Shown here: positions 1 through 9,941 of the stretch, piece after piece
Position numbering within the stretch: position 1 is the stretch's first letter
Layout of the letters: the number at the start of each line of letters is the position of its first letter
Assembly (NCBI GenBank): GCA_020425125.1
Contig: JAGQRV010000004.1
Coordinates: forward strand, 1 to 64,000
DNA: 64,000 nucleotides
From: Paracoccaceae bacterium
Lineage (GTDB): Bacteria; Pseudomonadota; Alphaproteobacteria; Rhodobacterales; Rhodobacteraceae
Direction: 5' to 3'
The notes under the pieces: generated by a model
Told to the model about the DNA's origin: nothing
Seen by the model: the letters and a program-made list of their open reading frames with translations, nothing else
Database searches by the model: none
Made by a program: the position numbers and the translations under genes

Positions 1-2219
1 TTGCCCGCGACCATCATCAGGTCCGCCATCTCGTCCACGATCACAACGATATAGGGCAGCGTTTCGGGCTCGAATTCCTCGGTCTCGAAAATCGGATCGC
101 CGGTGTCGTCGTCGAAGCCCGTCTGCACGGTGCGGGTGAACATCTCGCCCTTTTCGAGCGTCGCCGTCACCTTGCCGTTGTAGCCCTCGATATTGCGCAC
201 GCCCATCTTGGACATCTTGCGGTAGCGGTCCTCCATCTCGGCCACCACCCATTTCAGTGCCACCACCGCCTTCTTCGGGTCAGTGACGACGGGCGACAGC
301 AGATGGGGAATGTCGTCGTAGACGCTGAGTTCCAGCATCTTCGGGTCGATCATGATCAGCCGGCATTCCTTGGGCGAGAGCTTGTAGAGCAGGCTCAGGA
401 TCATCGTATTGATCGCCACCGACTTGCCCGATCCGGTGGTCCCGGCAATTAGCAAGTGGGGCATCTTGGCAAGGTTCGCCACGAGCGACTCGCCGCCGAT
501 ATCCTTGCCGAGCGCCAGCGGCAGCTTCAGCTTGCTGTCGCCGAAATCCCGCGCCGCGAGGATCTCGCGCAGAAGAACCATCTCGCGCTTGTCGTTCGGC
601 AATTCGATCCCGATCACCGAGCGGCCCGGAACCGTCGACACCCGCGCCGAGAGCGCCGACATCGACCGCGCGATATCGTCCGCCAGCCCGATCACCCTGC
701 TGGCCTTCAGGCCGGGTGCAGGCTCCAGCTCGTACATGGTGACAACGGGGCCCGGCCGGACGCTGACGATGTCGCCCTTGACGCCGTAATCGTCGAGGAC
801 GTTTTCCAGCATCCGGGCATTTTCCTCCAGCGCCTCGTCGGACAGGTAGTGCCGTTCCACCGTTGCGGGGTCGCGCAGCAGCGACAGCGCCGGCGCATCA
901 TAGGGCTCGTCCTCGTCGCCGAATTTCAGTCGGGGTTCGGCCTCGGCGCGGGCACGGGTCGAAGGCTGCGGCCGCCGGGGCGTCGCGTGCTGCACCACCG
1001 GCTTCGCTTCCGCATAGCGCGGGATCAGGTCGGGCGAGACCGGGGCGGAGCGGAACTCCTCATCCTCCTCCTCCTCGATGTCGAGGTCCCCGTCAGTCTC
1101 GGGATCGAGCTCCGGCAGGGCCGCCGCCGCGCCGGGATCGGAGCGCAGCATGGCCGCCGCTCGCCCGAACAGACCGCCGGTCCGCACCGGGTCCGCCTCG
1201 GTATTGTCCTCGTCCGACTGGCTCGGCACCGGTTCGCGCCGCGCCCGCGTTTCCGCCGCGACGCGAGCACGGTCGGCGCGCAGACGGCTGCGGATCGCAC
1301 CGGTGATCTTGGCCCGCACCCGATCTTCCTCGTCGTCATCGTAATCGAGGTCGTCATCCTCCGCAGTTCCGTGCGCCGCGTGCGCAGCGGAGGCGAGGGC
1401 CGGTTCGCGCCGCCCGACCGTCCGCGCGAGAAGGCCGGCCCGCGACGACTGCGCGGCATCGTCTCCGTCGTCGTCGAAGACCAGGGGCTCCTCGTCCTCC
1501 GTGGCGCGGCGGGCGGCCCGACGCTCAGCACGGGCGGCAGCGCGGTCCGACATCGAAGCGCGGGTCCGGGCCGCGCCCCGTCCCAAGGCAGTCAGCAACC
1601 GGTCGAGGCCGAACAGGGACCCGTACCAGAGGAAGCGCCAGGCGGAGCGGAGTTCGCCGCGCGTGAAGCCGAGTGCGAAAACGCCCAAGGCGACAAGCGC
1701 GAATCCCAGAACGACCGCCGATAGGATCAGCCCGATGGACGCGGGCATCGGCAGCAGGCCCAGAAGCACACCTAGCGCGGTGTCGCCGAACAGCCCGCCC
1801 AGACCGAAGGAATGCACCCAGGCCGATCCCGGCGGGCAGGTCGCCGCATAGAGCGCCGCCACCGCCACCCAGACCGGCGAGAAGATCGACCGTCCGAACG
1901 CCCGGTCTTCTCCCAGATGCAAGACGAACCGTCCTCCCCAGACCAGCATCACCAGCACCATCGCCCATGACCCGTAGCCGAGGATCACGTAAAGCGGCGC
2001 GGCGACGTAGGCGCCGAAATGACCGAGCCAGTTCTGCGGCGCCGATGTGGAGGTGCCGAGGAAGCTCGGGTCGGTCGGCGCGTAGGAGGCGAGTGCCAGC
2101 GACAACACCAGTCCCCCGGCAATCAGCGCAAGTCCCAGAAGTTCCCGCGCACGACGCTCCAGAGCGGCCTGGGTCGCCTGGTCGAACAGGGGATCGCGGG
2201 AACGGGTCTGGAACGCCAT
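1..2219 (-). CDS. ftsK: DNA translocase FtsK (C-terminus beyond window)
   Basis: Septum-anchored ATPase that pumps chromosomal DNA during division and supports dimer resolution. The N-terminus carries about four hydrophobic segments (for example [20 protein letters not shown]), followed by a long Arg/Ala/Glu/Asp-rich linker typical of FtsK. The motor domain shows Walker A GTTGSGKS (near 409-455) and Walker [17 protein letters not shown] close to the window edge. The gamma domain and stop lie outside the window. The ATG at 2219 lies 9 bp after the stop of the upstream aminotransferase gene, so the two are probably cotranscribed. The family assignment is firm. Only the C-terminus is missing. 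Confidence 0.95.
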   Translation of the reverse strand, partial: MAFQTRSRDPLFDQATQAALERRARELLGLALIAGGLVLSLALASYAPTDPSFLGTSTSAPQNWLGHFGAYVAAPLYVILGYGSWAMVLVMLVWGGRFVLHLGEDRAFGRSIFSPVWVAVAALYAATCPPGSAWVHSFGLGGLFGDTALGVLLGLLPMPASIGLILSAVVLGFALVALGVFALGFTRGELRSAWRFLWYGSLFGLDRLLTALGRGAARTRASMSDRAAARAERRAARRATEDEEPLVFDDDGDDAAQSSRAGLLARTVGRREPALASAAHAAHGTAEDDDLDYDDDEEDRVRAKITGAIRSRLRADRARVAAETRARREPVPSQSDEDNTEADPVRTGGLFGRAAAMLRSDPGAAAALPELDPETDGDLDIEEEEDEEFRSAPVSPDLIPRYAEAKPVVQHATPRRPQPSTRARAEAEPRLKFGDEDEPYDAPALSLLRDPATVERHYLSDEALEENARMLENVLDDYGVKGDIVSVRPGPVVTMYELEPAPGLKASRVIGLADDIARSMSALSARVSTVPGRSVIGIELPNDKREMVLLREILAARDFGDSKLKLPLALGKDIGGESLVANLAKMPHLLIAGTTGSGKSVAINTMILSLLYKLSPKECRLIMIDPKMLELSVYDDIPHLLSPVVTDPKKAVVALKWVVAEMEDRYRKMSKMGVRNIEGYNGKVTATLEKGEMFTRTVQTGFDDDTGDPIFETEEFEPETLPYIVVIVDEMADLMMVAG

Positions 2220-2228
2220 CGTAAAATC

Positions 2229-3407
2229 CTATCGGTACAAGGTCGTGCGGATCGCGGTCAGGCCGCGTTCGGTTTCGTCGAGCGGCGCCACCAGAGCGAC
2301 GCGGATATAGCCCTGGCCGGGATTCGTGCCGCCAACCTCGCGGCCAAGATAGGCACCGGGCAGGACCCGCACCCCGGTCTCGCGCCAGAGCTTCAGCGCC
2401 GCGGCCTCGCCATCGCCGACCGGAAGCCAGAGGAAGAACCCGGCCTCGGGAATGACGATTTCGGGCACGTCGGCGAAGATGCGGGTCGCCAGGGCGAATT
2501 TCTCGCCGTACAGGCGCCGGTTTTCGACCACATGGGCCTCGTCGGCCCAGAGCCGTTCGGCGGCACGCTGGAGCGGCAGCGGCAGGGGCGCCCCCGAATA
2601 GGCGCGGAGTTGGCGAATCCGGGCGATGTTGGACCTTCCCGACGCGACGAAGCCCGAGCGCAGGCCCGGCACACTCGACCGTTTCGACAGGGAATGGAAC
2701 GTCACCACCCGTTCGGGGTCAGCGGCGGTGGCCCTGGCTGCGGCCAGCACGCCGGGTGGCTGAGCGCCGGTGTAGATCTCGGCATAGCATTCGTCGGCGA
2801 AGATGCGGAAATCGTGCCGCTCTGCGAGCGACAGAAGCCCGGCCCAGTAGCTCTGATCCGCCACTGCGCCCTGCGGGTTGGACGGCGAGCAGAGGTAGGC
2901 AATCGCCACGCGGTCGAGGATCTCGGCCGGCAGCCCGTCATAATCCGGCAAATAGCCGGTCGCGCGAGTCGCGGGCACCATCACCGGTTCGGCCCCGACC
3001 GACAGAGCCGCGACGGCATAGACCTGATAGAACGGGTTCGGCAGCAGGACGACCGGGCGGTGGCCGCCCTTGGTTTCGGGGCACAGCGCCATCGCGGCAT
3101 TGTAGAGCCCCTCGCGCGTGCCGTTCAGCGCCATCAGGTTGTCGCGCTCCAGCGGGACCCCGTAGCGCCGGCCGACCCAGCCCGCGATCGCATCCAGGAG
3201 TTCCGGCGTTCCGTCGTTCGGCGGGTACTTCCCGAAGCCCGCGACAGCCTGGGCGACCACTTCGCCCACCCAGTCCGGAAACGGATGGCGCGGCTCGCCG
3301 ATCGACATGGCAAGCACATCGCCGCCCGGCGCATGCACGTCGAGAAGCGCCCGCAGACGCGGGAACGCATAGGCCGGAAGATCGGTGAACCGGTCCGGAT
3401 ACTGCAT
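2229..3407 (-). CDS. Class I/II PLP-dependent aminotransferase (DapC-like)
   Basis: 392-aa fold-type I aminotransferase. Visible family features are the N-terminal substrate segment with IGEPRHPFP, the conserved SPSNPQG stretch, the DECYAE segment whose Asp contacts the PLP ring nitrogen, the SLSKRSSVPGLRSGF motif with the PLP lysine, and an Arg near the C-terminus (GYIRVAL). The sequence resembles succinyl-diaminopimelate transaminases, which would place it in lysine and peptidoglycan precursor synthesis, but substrate cannot be read from sequence alone. It lies between an amidase gene and ftsK on the same strand, suggesting a short operon. Confidence 0.85.
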   Translation of the reverse strand: MQYPDRFTDLPAYAFPRLRALLDVHAPGGDVLAMSIGEPRHPFPDWVGEVVAQAVAGFGKYPPNDGTPELLDAIAGWVGRRYGVPLERDNLMALNGTREGLYNAAMALCPETKGGHRPVVLLPNPFYQVYAVAALSVGAEPVMVPATRATGYLPDYDGLPAEILDRVAIAYLCSPSNPQGAVADQSYWAGLLSLAERHDFRIFADECYAEIYTGAQPPGVLAAARATAADPERVVTFHSLSKRSSVPGLRSGFVASGRSNIARIRQLRAYSGAPLPLPLQRAAERLWADEAHVVENRRLYGEKFALATRIFADVPEIVIPEAGFFLWLPVGDGEAAALKLWRETGVRVLPGAYLGREVGGTNPGQGYIRVALVAPLDETERGLTAIRTTLYR

Positions 3408-3490
3408 GTCGCCTCATGGATCGGGATCGTCGCGCCCCGCTTTCAGTGATCCTACCGGGCGCGCCGCAAACATTCCAGTGAAAGCAGAGT

Positions 3491-4819
3491 TCAGGCCAGC
3501 GCCGCCTCGGCGGCGGCACCGAGCCGCAACAGCCGTTCCTCGCACATCGGCGGTCCGAGCAGCATCAGACCGCAGCCCGGCGTGCCGGTCGGCAGGCTCA
3601 GCCCGGCCAGCCCCATCAGGTTGCCGATCCGGGTATTGCGGAGACAGCGCAGGTTCTCGGCCACGTAGTACTCGGCGTCTTCTGCCACTCGGGTTAGTTT
3701 CGGCGCAACGTTCGCGGTGGTGGGCAGGATCACCGCGTCGAAGCCCGCCGTCGCGGCCAAGTACTCGGCGCGCAATTCCTCCAGCTTTCGCCATCCCGCC
3801 ACGAACTCCGCGGCGCTGACCTTGGCGCCGGCCTCGAAGCGCTGGCGCACGCGCGCGTACATCGCGCGCGGATTGGCGGTAATCGCCTCGCCCCAGATCC
3901 CCCAGGCCTCGCCGGTATAGAGCGGGCCCGACAAGGGCATTGCGGACGCCACCGCCGGCACCCTGAGCCGCTCCAGATGCGCCCCGGCCGCAATCAGCCG
4001 CGGCAACACGGTGTCGAACGCTGCCGCCTGCATCGCATCGAGATCGTCGAGCGCCACGGTTTCCAGGACGGCAAGCCGGGCACCCGCGAGGGTCGCACCG
4101 GTCAGGTCCGCTGCCTTTCCCCCCTCGAGCGCGGCGAGCATCAACGCGGCATCCTCGACGGTGCGGGTCAGCGGGCCCACCGTGTCGAAGCGCGGACAAA
4201 GCGGAACCGTCCCTTCAAGCGAGACGCGCCCGTGGCCTGTCTTGAGACCGACCAGGTCGTTCCACGACGACGGCACGCGCACCGATCCTCCGGTATCCGA
4301 CCCCACCGCCGCGGCCGCCAGTCCGAAGGCGACCGAGGCCGCCGCCCCCGAGGACGACCCGCCCGGGACGGCTTCAGGATCGGTCACATTGGGCGGTGTC
4401 CCGGTCATCGGGTTGTAGCCCAACCCGGCAAAGGCCAGTTCGGACATGTGCGTCTTGCCGAGCCCGACCAGACCCGCCGCCTCGCCTGTCGCCACGACCG
4501 CCGCGTCCCGCCCGGGCACCCGGCCTTCAAGCAGCCGCGAACCCGACTCGGTCGCGGTACCGGCCGTGTCGAACAGATCCTTCCAGCTCACCGGCACCCC
4601 GTCGAGCGGGCCTCGCCGGGTTCCCGACCGGGCTCGGTCCTGCGCAGCCGCGGCCTGGGAGCGCGCCCGCTCCGGCGTCAGACGGGCATAGGTCATCCGG
4701 TCACCGGACTCGACCGCCGCCGCCGCGAGAAAGCATTCGGTCAATTCCACCGGATCGATCCGCCCCGCCTCGATGCCGCGTCCCAGATCCGCCGCGCGCA
4801 TTCGCCGCCAGTCGTCCAT
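3491..4819 (-). CDS. Amidase-signature family hydrolase
   Basis: 442-aa amidase-signature enzyme. The Ser-cisSer-Lys catalytic apparatus is visible as the Lys in SWKDLFD, the first Ser in GGSSSGAAASVA and the nucleophile Ser in SDTGGSVRVP. Such enzymes hydrolyse amide bonds of diverse substrates; GatA, the best known relative, belongs to the GatCAB complex, but no gatC or gatB is adjacent, so a stand-alone amidase is more likely. The ATG at 4819 has a GGGGAG ribosome site at good spacing; an ATG six codons upstream (4837) is less well placed. It is divergent from the ubiquinone hydroxylase gene. Confidence 0.85.
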   Translation of the reverse strand: MDDWRRMRAADLGRGIEAGRIDPVELTECFLAAAAVESGDRMTYARLTPERARSQAAAAQDRARSGTRRGPLDGVPVSWKDLFDTAGTATESGSRLLEGRVPGRDAAVVATGEAAGLVGLGKTHMSELAFAGLGYNPMTGTPPNVTDPEAVPGGSSSGAAASVAFGLAAAAVGSDTGGSVRVPSSWNDLVGLKTGHGRVSLEGTVPLCPRFDTVGPLTRTVEDAALMLAALEGGKAADLTGATLAGARLAVLETVALDDLDAMQAAAFDTVLPRLIAAGAHLERLRVPAVASAMPLSGPLYTGEAWGIWGEAITANPRAMYARVRQRFEAGAKVSAAEFVAGWRKLEELRAEYLAATAGFDAVILPTTANVAPKLTRVAEDAEYYVAENLRCLRNTRIGNLMGLAGLSLPTGTPGCGLMLLGPPMCEERLLRLGAAAEAALA

Positions 4820-4905
4820 GGCCCGCTCCCCATCCATCCTGCGGCGCCACGCTAGAGGCGCCGGCGCCGGTGGACAATCCCGCCCGTCCGGTCATATTCA
4901 CAGCC

Positions 4906-6144
4906 ATGGCCGGCGACCCCTTCCCCGAGTCCGATGTCCTGATCGTCGGCGGCAGCCTGAACGGCGCGGCGCTCGCCCTCGCACTGGCGCAGGCGGGACT
5001 GCGCGTCGTCGTACTCGACGCGCTGCCGCGACACGTCCAGGCGGATGCCGCATTCGACGGCCGCAGCTATGCGCTCGCCCTCGCCTCGGTCCGGATGCTC
5101 GCGGCGCTCGGACTCTGGCCGGTGCTGGCACCCGATGCGCAGCCGATCCGCGAAATCCTCGTCAGTGATGGCCGGGCGGGCGAAGGCGCAAGCCGGTTCA
5201 CGATGCATTTCGACCAGGCCGAACTCGAGGAGGGTCCGCTGGGCCAGATGGTCGAGGACCGGCGTCTGCGCCCCGTGCTCCTCGACGCGCTCGACGCCGA
5301 GCCCCGGATCACCCACCGCCCGGCAACGCGCGTTCGCACTCAGGGAACCGGGCCTGGCACCGCCTGGGTCGAACTCGCAGATGGCGAACGGCTCGCCGCC
5401 CGCGTGCTGGTCGGCGCGGACGGGCGCACCGGCCCGACCGCGACGCGCGCCGGGATCCGCCGCCGCGTGACCGACTACGGTCAATCGGCTCTGGTCTGTG
5501 CCATCGCGCACGAGAAGCCGAACAACGGAGTCGCGCACCAGTTCTTCATGCCGTCCGGTCCGCTGGCGATCCTGCCGCTCAAGGGCGACCGTTCCTCGAT
5601 CGTCTGGACCGAATCCAGCGACCAGGCCGCTGCCATACAGGCCCTGGACGATGACGCCTATCTTGCGGTCCTGCGCCCGCGCTTCGGGGATTTTCTCGGC
5701 CGGATCACGCTCGCTGGCGCCAGATTCACCTATCCGCTGAACCTGACTCTGGCCGAGCGCTTCACCGCCGACCGTCTGGCTCTGGTCGGCGATGCCGCGC
5801 GTGGCGTGCACCCGATCGCGGGACAGGGGTTGAATGCAGGGCTTCGCGACGTCGCCACCCTGGCCGAGGTGCTGGCCACCGCCCACCGCCGCGGCGAGGA
5901 TATCGGGCAGGCGGATGTGCTGGCCCGCTACGCGCGCTGGCGGCGCTTCGATACGGCGACGCTCGCCGGCGCAACCGATCTCTTCAACCGGATATTCTCG
6001 TCGGACAACCCGTTGCTGCGGCTCGGCCGGGACCTCGGGATGGGGCTGGTCAATGCAACGCCCGCGCTGCGCCGCAGCTTCATGCGCGAGGCCGCCGGCC
6101 TGACCGGCGACGCGCCGCGGCTTCTGCGGGGCGAGCCTGTCTGA
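4906..6144 (+). CDS. UbiH/UbiF/COQ6-family FAD-dependent hydroxylase
   Basis: 412-aa flavin monooxygenase of the ubiquinone-biosynthesis hydroxylase family, which hydroxylates the polyprenylated ring during ubiquinone synthesis. It shows an N-terminal FAD-binding motif (VLIVGGSLNGAALALALA), the central VGADGRTGPTATRAGI segment and the C-terminal GDAARGVHPIAGQGLNAGLRD motif that contacts FAD. The chosen start (MAGDPFPESD) begins just ahead of the FAD motif; the open frame extends upstream, but that stretch is antisense to the amidase. Which ring position it acts on (UbiH, UbiF or UbiI type) is not determinable here. Confidence 0.88.
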   Translation: MAGDPFPESDVLIVGGSLNGAALALALAQAGLRVVVLDALPRHVQADAAFDGRSYALALASVRMLAALGLWPVLAPDAQPIREILVSDGRAGEGASRFTMHFDQAELEEGPLGQMVEDRRLRPVLLDALDAEPRITHRPATRVRTQGTGPGTAWVELADGERLAARVLVGADGRTGPTATRAGIRRRVTDYGQSALVCAIAHEKPNNGVAHQFFMPSGPLAILPLKGDRSSIVWTESSDQAAAIQALDDDAYLAVLRPRFGDFLGRITLAGARFTYPLNLTLAERFTADRLALVGDAARGVHPIAGQGLNAGLRDVATLAEVLATAHRRGEDIGQADVLARYARWRRFDTATLAGATDLFNRIFSSDNPLLRLGRDLGMGLVNATPALRRSFMREAAGLTGDAPRLLRGEPV

Positions 6145-6153
6145 CCCTGCGCC

Positions 6154-6363
6154 CTACGCGCTTTCGTCGATCTCACGAGCCTCGTCTGGCAGCATCACCG
6201 GAATTCCGTCGCGGATCGGGAAGGCCAGATGCGCCGCCTTCGAAATCAGTTCCTGCCGCGCGGCATCGTAGTGCAGCGGGCTGCTGGTCAGCGGGCACAC
6301 GAGCAATTCGAGCATCCGGCGGTCGAACTGCGCGGCCGTTTCTTTCACCGGTACGTCCCTCAC
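6154..6363 (-). CDS. Trm112-like (UPF0434/YcaR) small protein
   Basis: 69-aa protein with the Trm112 family core: [14 protein letters not shown], then a beta-rich stretch with [17 protein letters not shown]. Bacterial members are small zinc-ribbon-like proteins; some partner with methyltransferases, but the bacterial role is poorly defined. Only one Cys of the classic zinc ligands is present, so zinc binding is doubtful. It begins with GTG, overlapping the stop of the LON-domain gene by 4 nt (GTGA), so translation is probably coupled. Confidence 0.85.
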   Translation of the reverse strand: MRDVPVKETAAQFDRRMLELLVCPLTSSPLHYDAARQELISKAAHLAFPIRDGIPVMLPDEAREIDESA

Positions 6364-7004
6364 TGCATGACCTCGTCGGGACTGCCCCCGAGAAGCGCAT
6401 ACTCCATCAGGGTCACAAGCGTTTCACGGCGGGTCGACAGGGACGGTGCTTCGAGCAGAGCCTGCTTGTCCTCCGGCGCGAACGGACAGAGCATGGACAG
6501 GGAATTGATCAGCAATTCATCTTCTGCGTCTTTCAAGCCGTCCCAGTCGGTCGAAAGCTTCCGTGCGGCAAGGTAGCGCGACAGAAGGTCGAGAAAGGCG
6601 GGCCGGTCGAAAGCCGCATCGCATGTGGCCGATCCCAGATCGCCGCCAAATCCCTCCCACGACACCTCGGCGCGCAGATAGGGCGTAAAGCCCGCCACCT
6701 CATGACATAGCCGGAACCGGGAAATGCCCGTCAGGGTTATCAGATAACGGCGATCCTCGGTCTCGGAGAACGCGGTGACGCGGCCGGCACAGCCGATGCC
6801 ATGCAGGCGCTGCGCCGCTCCCTGAGGTACCTGGCGCGGCTGGATCATGCCGATCAGCCGGTGCGGCGTTTTCAGCATGTCATCGATCATCGCCAGATAG
6901 CGCGGTTCGAAGATGTGCAGGGGCAGCCGCGCCCGGGGCAAAAGCAACGCCCCGGGAAGCGGGAAAAGGGCGACGGTGGCCGGCAGATCGGCTGCGGAGA
7001 ACAT
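6360..7004 (-). CDS. LON N-terminal substrate-binding domain protein
   Basis: 214-aa stand-alone LON substrate-binding domain without ATPase or protease parts. Family hallmarks are [36 protein letters not shown] near the start and the GCAGRV stretch in the middle. Single-domain proteins of this kind are widespread in alphaproteobacteria and may bind unfolded peptides; the function is unproven. The ATG at 7004 is preferred over an in-frame TTG three codons earlier. The 3' end overlaps the Trm112-like gene by 4 nt, and the thioredoxin gene ends 28 bp upstream, giving a likely three-gene unit. Confidence 0.85.
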   Translation of the reverse strand: MFSAADLPATVALFPLPGALLLPRARLPLHIFEPRYLAMIDDMLKTPHRLIGMIQPRQVPQGAAQRLHGIGCAGRVTAFSETEDRRYLITLTGISRFRLCHEVAGFTPYLRAEVSWEGFGGDLGSATCDAAFDRPAFLDLLSRYLAARKLSTDWDGLKDAEDELLINSLSMLCPFAPEDKQALLEAPSLSTRRETLVTLMEYALLGGSPDEVMQ

Positions 7005-7031
7005 GATCTGCAACCTAACGCGCCCGGCGCG

Positions 7032-7940
7032 TCAGGCAAATATCAGCGACGAGAGTTTCCGACGTCCGTTGAGCGCGATCGGGTCCTGCGGCTTGAGCGA
7101 CTCGAAGATCGTGAAAAGCTGGGCCTTTGCCGCCCCGTCATTCCATTCGCGGTCCCGCCGGAACAGGTCGAGAAGCTCGTCGACGGCTTCCTGCACCTGA
7201 CCGGATGCGTGGAGCGCCTTGGCAAGGTCCAGGCGCGCCTGAAGGTCGCCGGGATCGGCGTCGACCTTGGCGCGCAGGTCCGCAACCGGGCCGGCATCCA
7301 CCGCCTGCCGGGCCAGGGCCAGCTGTGCCCGCGCCGCGTCGACCTCGGGTGCCTTGGCAATCTCAGCGGGGGCGTTGTTCAGAAGCGCTTCGGCCTGGTC
7401 GGTCTCGCCCATCGCCAGATGCGCCCGCGCGAGCCCGCCCAGTGCCGCAGCACTGTCCGGCATCTCGCCGAGGATCGCGGCGAAGGTCTGGGCGGCATCG
7501 ACCGCCGCACCTTCAGCCAGCATCTCTTCCGCGGCCGCAAGCGCGTCGCCCAGTCCGGCGTCACCGCCCATGGACGACAGCCGGTCGACGAAGGCCTTGA
7601 TCTCGGACTGCGGCAGCGCGCCCTGGAACGCGTCCACCGGCTGACCCTGCCAGAATGCATAGACCGTGGGGATCGACTGGATGCGAAGCTGCTGCGCAAT
7701 GCGCTGGTTCTCGTCCACATTGACCTTGACCATGCGCACGCGGCCCTTGGCTTCGGTCACGATCTTCTCAAGCGCCGGCCCCAGCGTCTTGCACGGTCCG
7801 CACCACGGCGCCCAGAAATCGACGATCACCGGCACTTCGCGGCTCGCCTCGATGACATCGGCCATGAAGGTGGCTTCCGAAGAGTCCTTGATCAGATCAC
7901 CCGCCTCCGGCGCGCCGGATTTCGTTCCGAGTTCAAGCAT
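7032..7940 (-). CDS. YbbN/CnoX-type thioredoxin with TPR-like tail
   Basis: 302-aa protein with an N-terminal thioredoxin fold (residues about 15-125) carrying the active site WCGPCK, followed by an Ala-rich helical tail of about 170 residues (residues 130-300) with TPR-like helices. This is the architecture of YbbN/CnoX, a holdase that delivers oxidised clients to the chaperonin. Unlike E. coli YbbN, which lacks the redox CxxC, this protein keeps CGPC and could have oxidoreductase activity. It is cytoplasmic (no signal peptide) and is the first gene of the run with the LON-domain and Trm112-like genes. Confidence 0.9.
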   Translation of the reverse strand: MLELGTKSGAPEAGDLIKDSSEATFMADVIEASREVPVIVDFWAPWCGPCKTLGPALEKIVTEAKGRVRMVKVNVDENQRIAQQLRIQSIPTVYAFWQGQPVDAFQGALPQSEIKAFVDRLSSMGGDAGLGDALAAAEEMLAEGAAVDAAQTFAAILGEMPDSAAALGGLARAHLAMGETDQAEALLNNAPAEIAKAPEVDAARAQLALARQAVDAGPVADLRAKVDADPGDLQARLDLAKALHASGQVQEAVDELLDLFRRDREWNDGAAKAQLFTIFESLKPQDPIALNGRRKLSSLIFA

Positions 7941-8054
7941 CGCGTGTTCCCATGTCCAGACGTGCTGGGCCTATATGGAGGAGGACGGGCACGAGTCCAA
8001 GGGTCGTCCGCGGTCTCGGCCGATCGAAGCAGGTCGGCAGAAACGCCGCGCGGC

Positions 8055-8840
8055 CTAGAGGTCGAAGCTGGCAAAGACCGGAGCGTGATCCGATGGCTGG
8101 TCCCATCCGCGCGTCTGCCGGAGGATCCGCGAGCCGCCCGCCGCTGCGGCCAGGTCAGGCGACGCCCAGACATGGTCGAGCCGGCGGCCCTTGTCCGCGG
8201 TGTCCCAGTCCGGCGACCGGTAGGACCACCAGGAGTAGAGCTGCCCCTCGGGAATATCGGTCCGGGTCACGTCGACCCAGCCCCCCGCCTCCTGCATCGC
8301 ATTCAGATGCTCGACCTCGATCGGCGTGTGGCTGACCACCTTGAGAAGCTGCTTGTGGGACCACACGTCGTCTTCCCGCGGGGCAATATTCAGATCGCCG
8401 ACCAGGATCGACCGCACGGGCGGCTCGCCACGAAACCAGTCCCGCAGTTCGGTCAGGAAGTCGAGCTTGTGGCCGAACTTCTCGTTCACGGTGCGGTCCG
8501 GCACGTCGCCGCCAGCCGGGATGTAGAAATTGTGCAGAAGTGTCCCGTCGGGGAGTCGCGCCGCGACATGGCGCGCATCCTCCCGACCGACGAAATGGCG
8601 GTGGCCGGCATCCTCGATCGGAACGCGGGACAGAATGGCAACGCCGTTGTATCCCTTCTGGCCGCGCGCCACCACGTGGCCGTAGCCAAGCGGCGCGAAG
8701 GCGTCGAGCGGCAGCTTCTCCACGGGGGACTTGCATTCCTGCAGGCACAGGATATCCGGCGCCTCCTCGCTCAGAAGCCGCGCCACCAGCCCCTGACGCA
8801 GGCGGACCGAGTTGATGTTCCAGGTGGCGATGGTCAGCAT
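8055..8840 (-). CDS. xthA: Exodeoxyribonuclease III
   Basis: 261-aa member of the EEP (exonuclease-endonuclease-phosphatase) superfamily, acting as AP endonuclease and 3'-5' exonuclease in base excision repair. Visible motifs are WNINSVRLR at the N-terminus, the metal-binding Glu in LCLQECK, the GDLNIAP motif, and the C-terminal SDHAPVFASF containing the catalytic Asp-His pair. The length matches the family (about 260-270 aa). It appears monocistronic, with non-coding stretches on both sides. Confidence 0.95.
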   Translation of the reverse strand: MLTIATWNINSVRLRQGLVARLLSEEAPDILCLQECKSPVEKLPLDAFAPLGYGHVVARGQKGYNGVAILSRVPIEDAGHRHFVGREDARHVAARLPDGTLLHNFYIPAGGDVPDRTVNEKFGHKLDFLTELRDWFRGEPPVRSILVGDLNIAPREDDVWSHKQLLKVVSHTPIEVEHLNAMQEAGGWVDVTRTDIPEGQLYSWWSYRSPDWDTADKGRRLDHVWASPDLAAAAGGSRILRQTRGWDQPSDHAPVFASFDL

Positions 8841-9031
8841 GCGCGGACTCCGTTCTGAAGGTCGCCCGCCGGTCTAGCGTGCCCGGCAGCCAGGCGAAAC
8901 CCCGCACCGGCGGCGCGGCTGTTGCCCTCCTGCATCAAGATTGCGCCGAACACCCCGGCCCGCCCGATGGACCCGCACTGCGCGCTGGAGCCGCCCCCCC
9001 GGATCGGCTAACCCGGCTGCGGGGACCGGGC

Positions 9032-9754
9032 ATGAACTTCAAGGATCTTAAGAGACGCTGGCGACGCTTCGAGGTCCGGTTGCAGCAGAGCAGCCGGGTT
9101 CAGAACGCATTGCGGTCGATGATTTCGGGCTACGTCAATCTCGTCTTCCGCCGCATCCGGTGGGAGTGGATCGGACTCGAGGAACTCGACACCGACCTTT
9201 CGAACGGTCGGCCCAGAGTGCTCAGCTGCTGGCACTCGCAGCTCATGTTCGCCCCCTATCTGCGGGACTGGACCGACCATCCGCTCTTCATCCTTGCCAG
9301 CCGCCACGCCGACGCCCAGCTCGCGACCTCCAACATGGAGAAGATGCCGGGGGTCAGCATCCTGACCGTGGGCACGTCGGGCGACAACAGCGCATCGATC
9401 CGCGATGCGGTGAAACGGGTGCGCCGGGGCGCCTCCATGGGGATTGCGGTTGACGGGCCGATGGGACCTGCGTTGATCGCCAAGCCCGGGGCAGTGGTGA
9501 TCGCCGGGCTTGCCGGCGTGACGGTCTCTCCAGTGGCCTATGCAGTGACCCACAAGATCCGACTCGGCACCTGGGACCGCTTTGTCGTGCCGATGCCCTG
9601 GGGGCGCGGCGTCCTTGCGGTGGGCGAGGGATTTGTGCCGCCGCGCCGGATGAGCGAGGCTGAGGCTCAGACCGCCGCCGACCGCCTGGGCACGATGATC
9701 AACGATCTCGCCGCACTCTGCGAGTCGCGACTTCAAGCGAAACGGAGAGGCTGA
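9032..9754 (+). CDS. DUF374 / lysophospholipid acyltransferase-like protein
   Basis: 240-aa DUF374 protein. Members belong to the lysophospholipid acyltransferase superfamily and have been linked to lipid A or phospholipid acylation. Visible features are the SCWHSQLMFAPYL segment holding the HX4D-like region, ASRHADAQLA, and VDGPMGPALIAKPGAVVIA, the family-specific motif that replaces the usual EGTR block. The start at ATG 9032 (MNFKDLKRRW) fits the family better than the longer open frame, whose extra N-terminus is Pro/Ala/Arg-rich. Exact substrate is unknown. Confidence 0.85.
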   Translation: MNFKDLKRRWRRFEVRLQQSSRVQNALRSMISGYVNLVFRRIRWEWIGLEELDTDLSNGRPRVLSCWHSQLMFAPYLRDWTDHPLFILASRHADAQLATSNMEKMPGVSILTVGTSGDNSASIRDAVKRVRRGASMGIAVDGPMGPALIAKPGAVVIAGLAGVTVSPVAYAVTHKIRLGTWDRFVVPMPWGRGVLAVGEGFVPPRRMSEAEAQTAADRLGTMINDLAALCESRLQAKRRG

Positions 9755-9799
9755 ACCGATCTAACTGCCACTTCTCCGTCCCGAGGGACGGACCTCCCC

Positions 9800-9834
9800 A
9801 AAAAAACGGCCCCTGCGCCAAGGAGGCAGGGGCC
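9800..9834 (-). terminator. Rho-independent terminator of the OmpR-type regulator gene
   Basis: On the minus strand a 9-bp stem (GGCCCCTGC paired with GCAGGGGCC, 9-nt loop) is followed by a run of seven T residues. It lies about 110 nt after the stop of the response regulator gene. Confidence 0.85.
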
Positions 9835-9941
9835 AGTCCAACAGGGAGGTGCGCCTTGACCCCGGCGCGAGGGTTACCACGGGTTGATCGTGCCATCGTT
9901 GTCCGCGTCGCGCAATGCGACGTTGGCATTGATCGGCAGAT

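Noticed and set aside
6801..8858. 685-codon open frame on the plus strand
   Set aside because: It runs antisense to the LON-domain, thioredoxin and exonuclease III genes, has Arg/Gly/His-rich composition and no domain; an artefact of high-GC codon use.
9868..9941. A short minus-strand stretch reading like a DxDNDG calcium-type tail
   Set aside because: It has no start and no upstream coding continuation in that frame; it lies between the regulator stop and its terminator.
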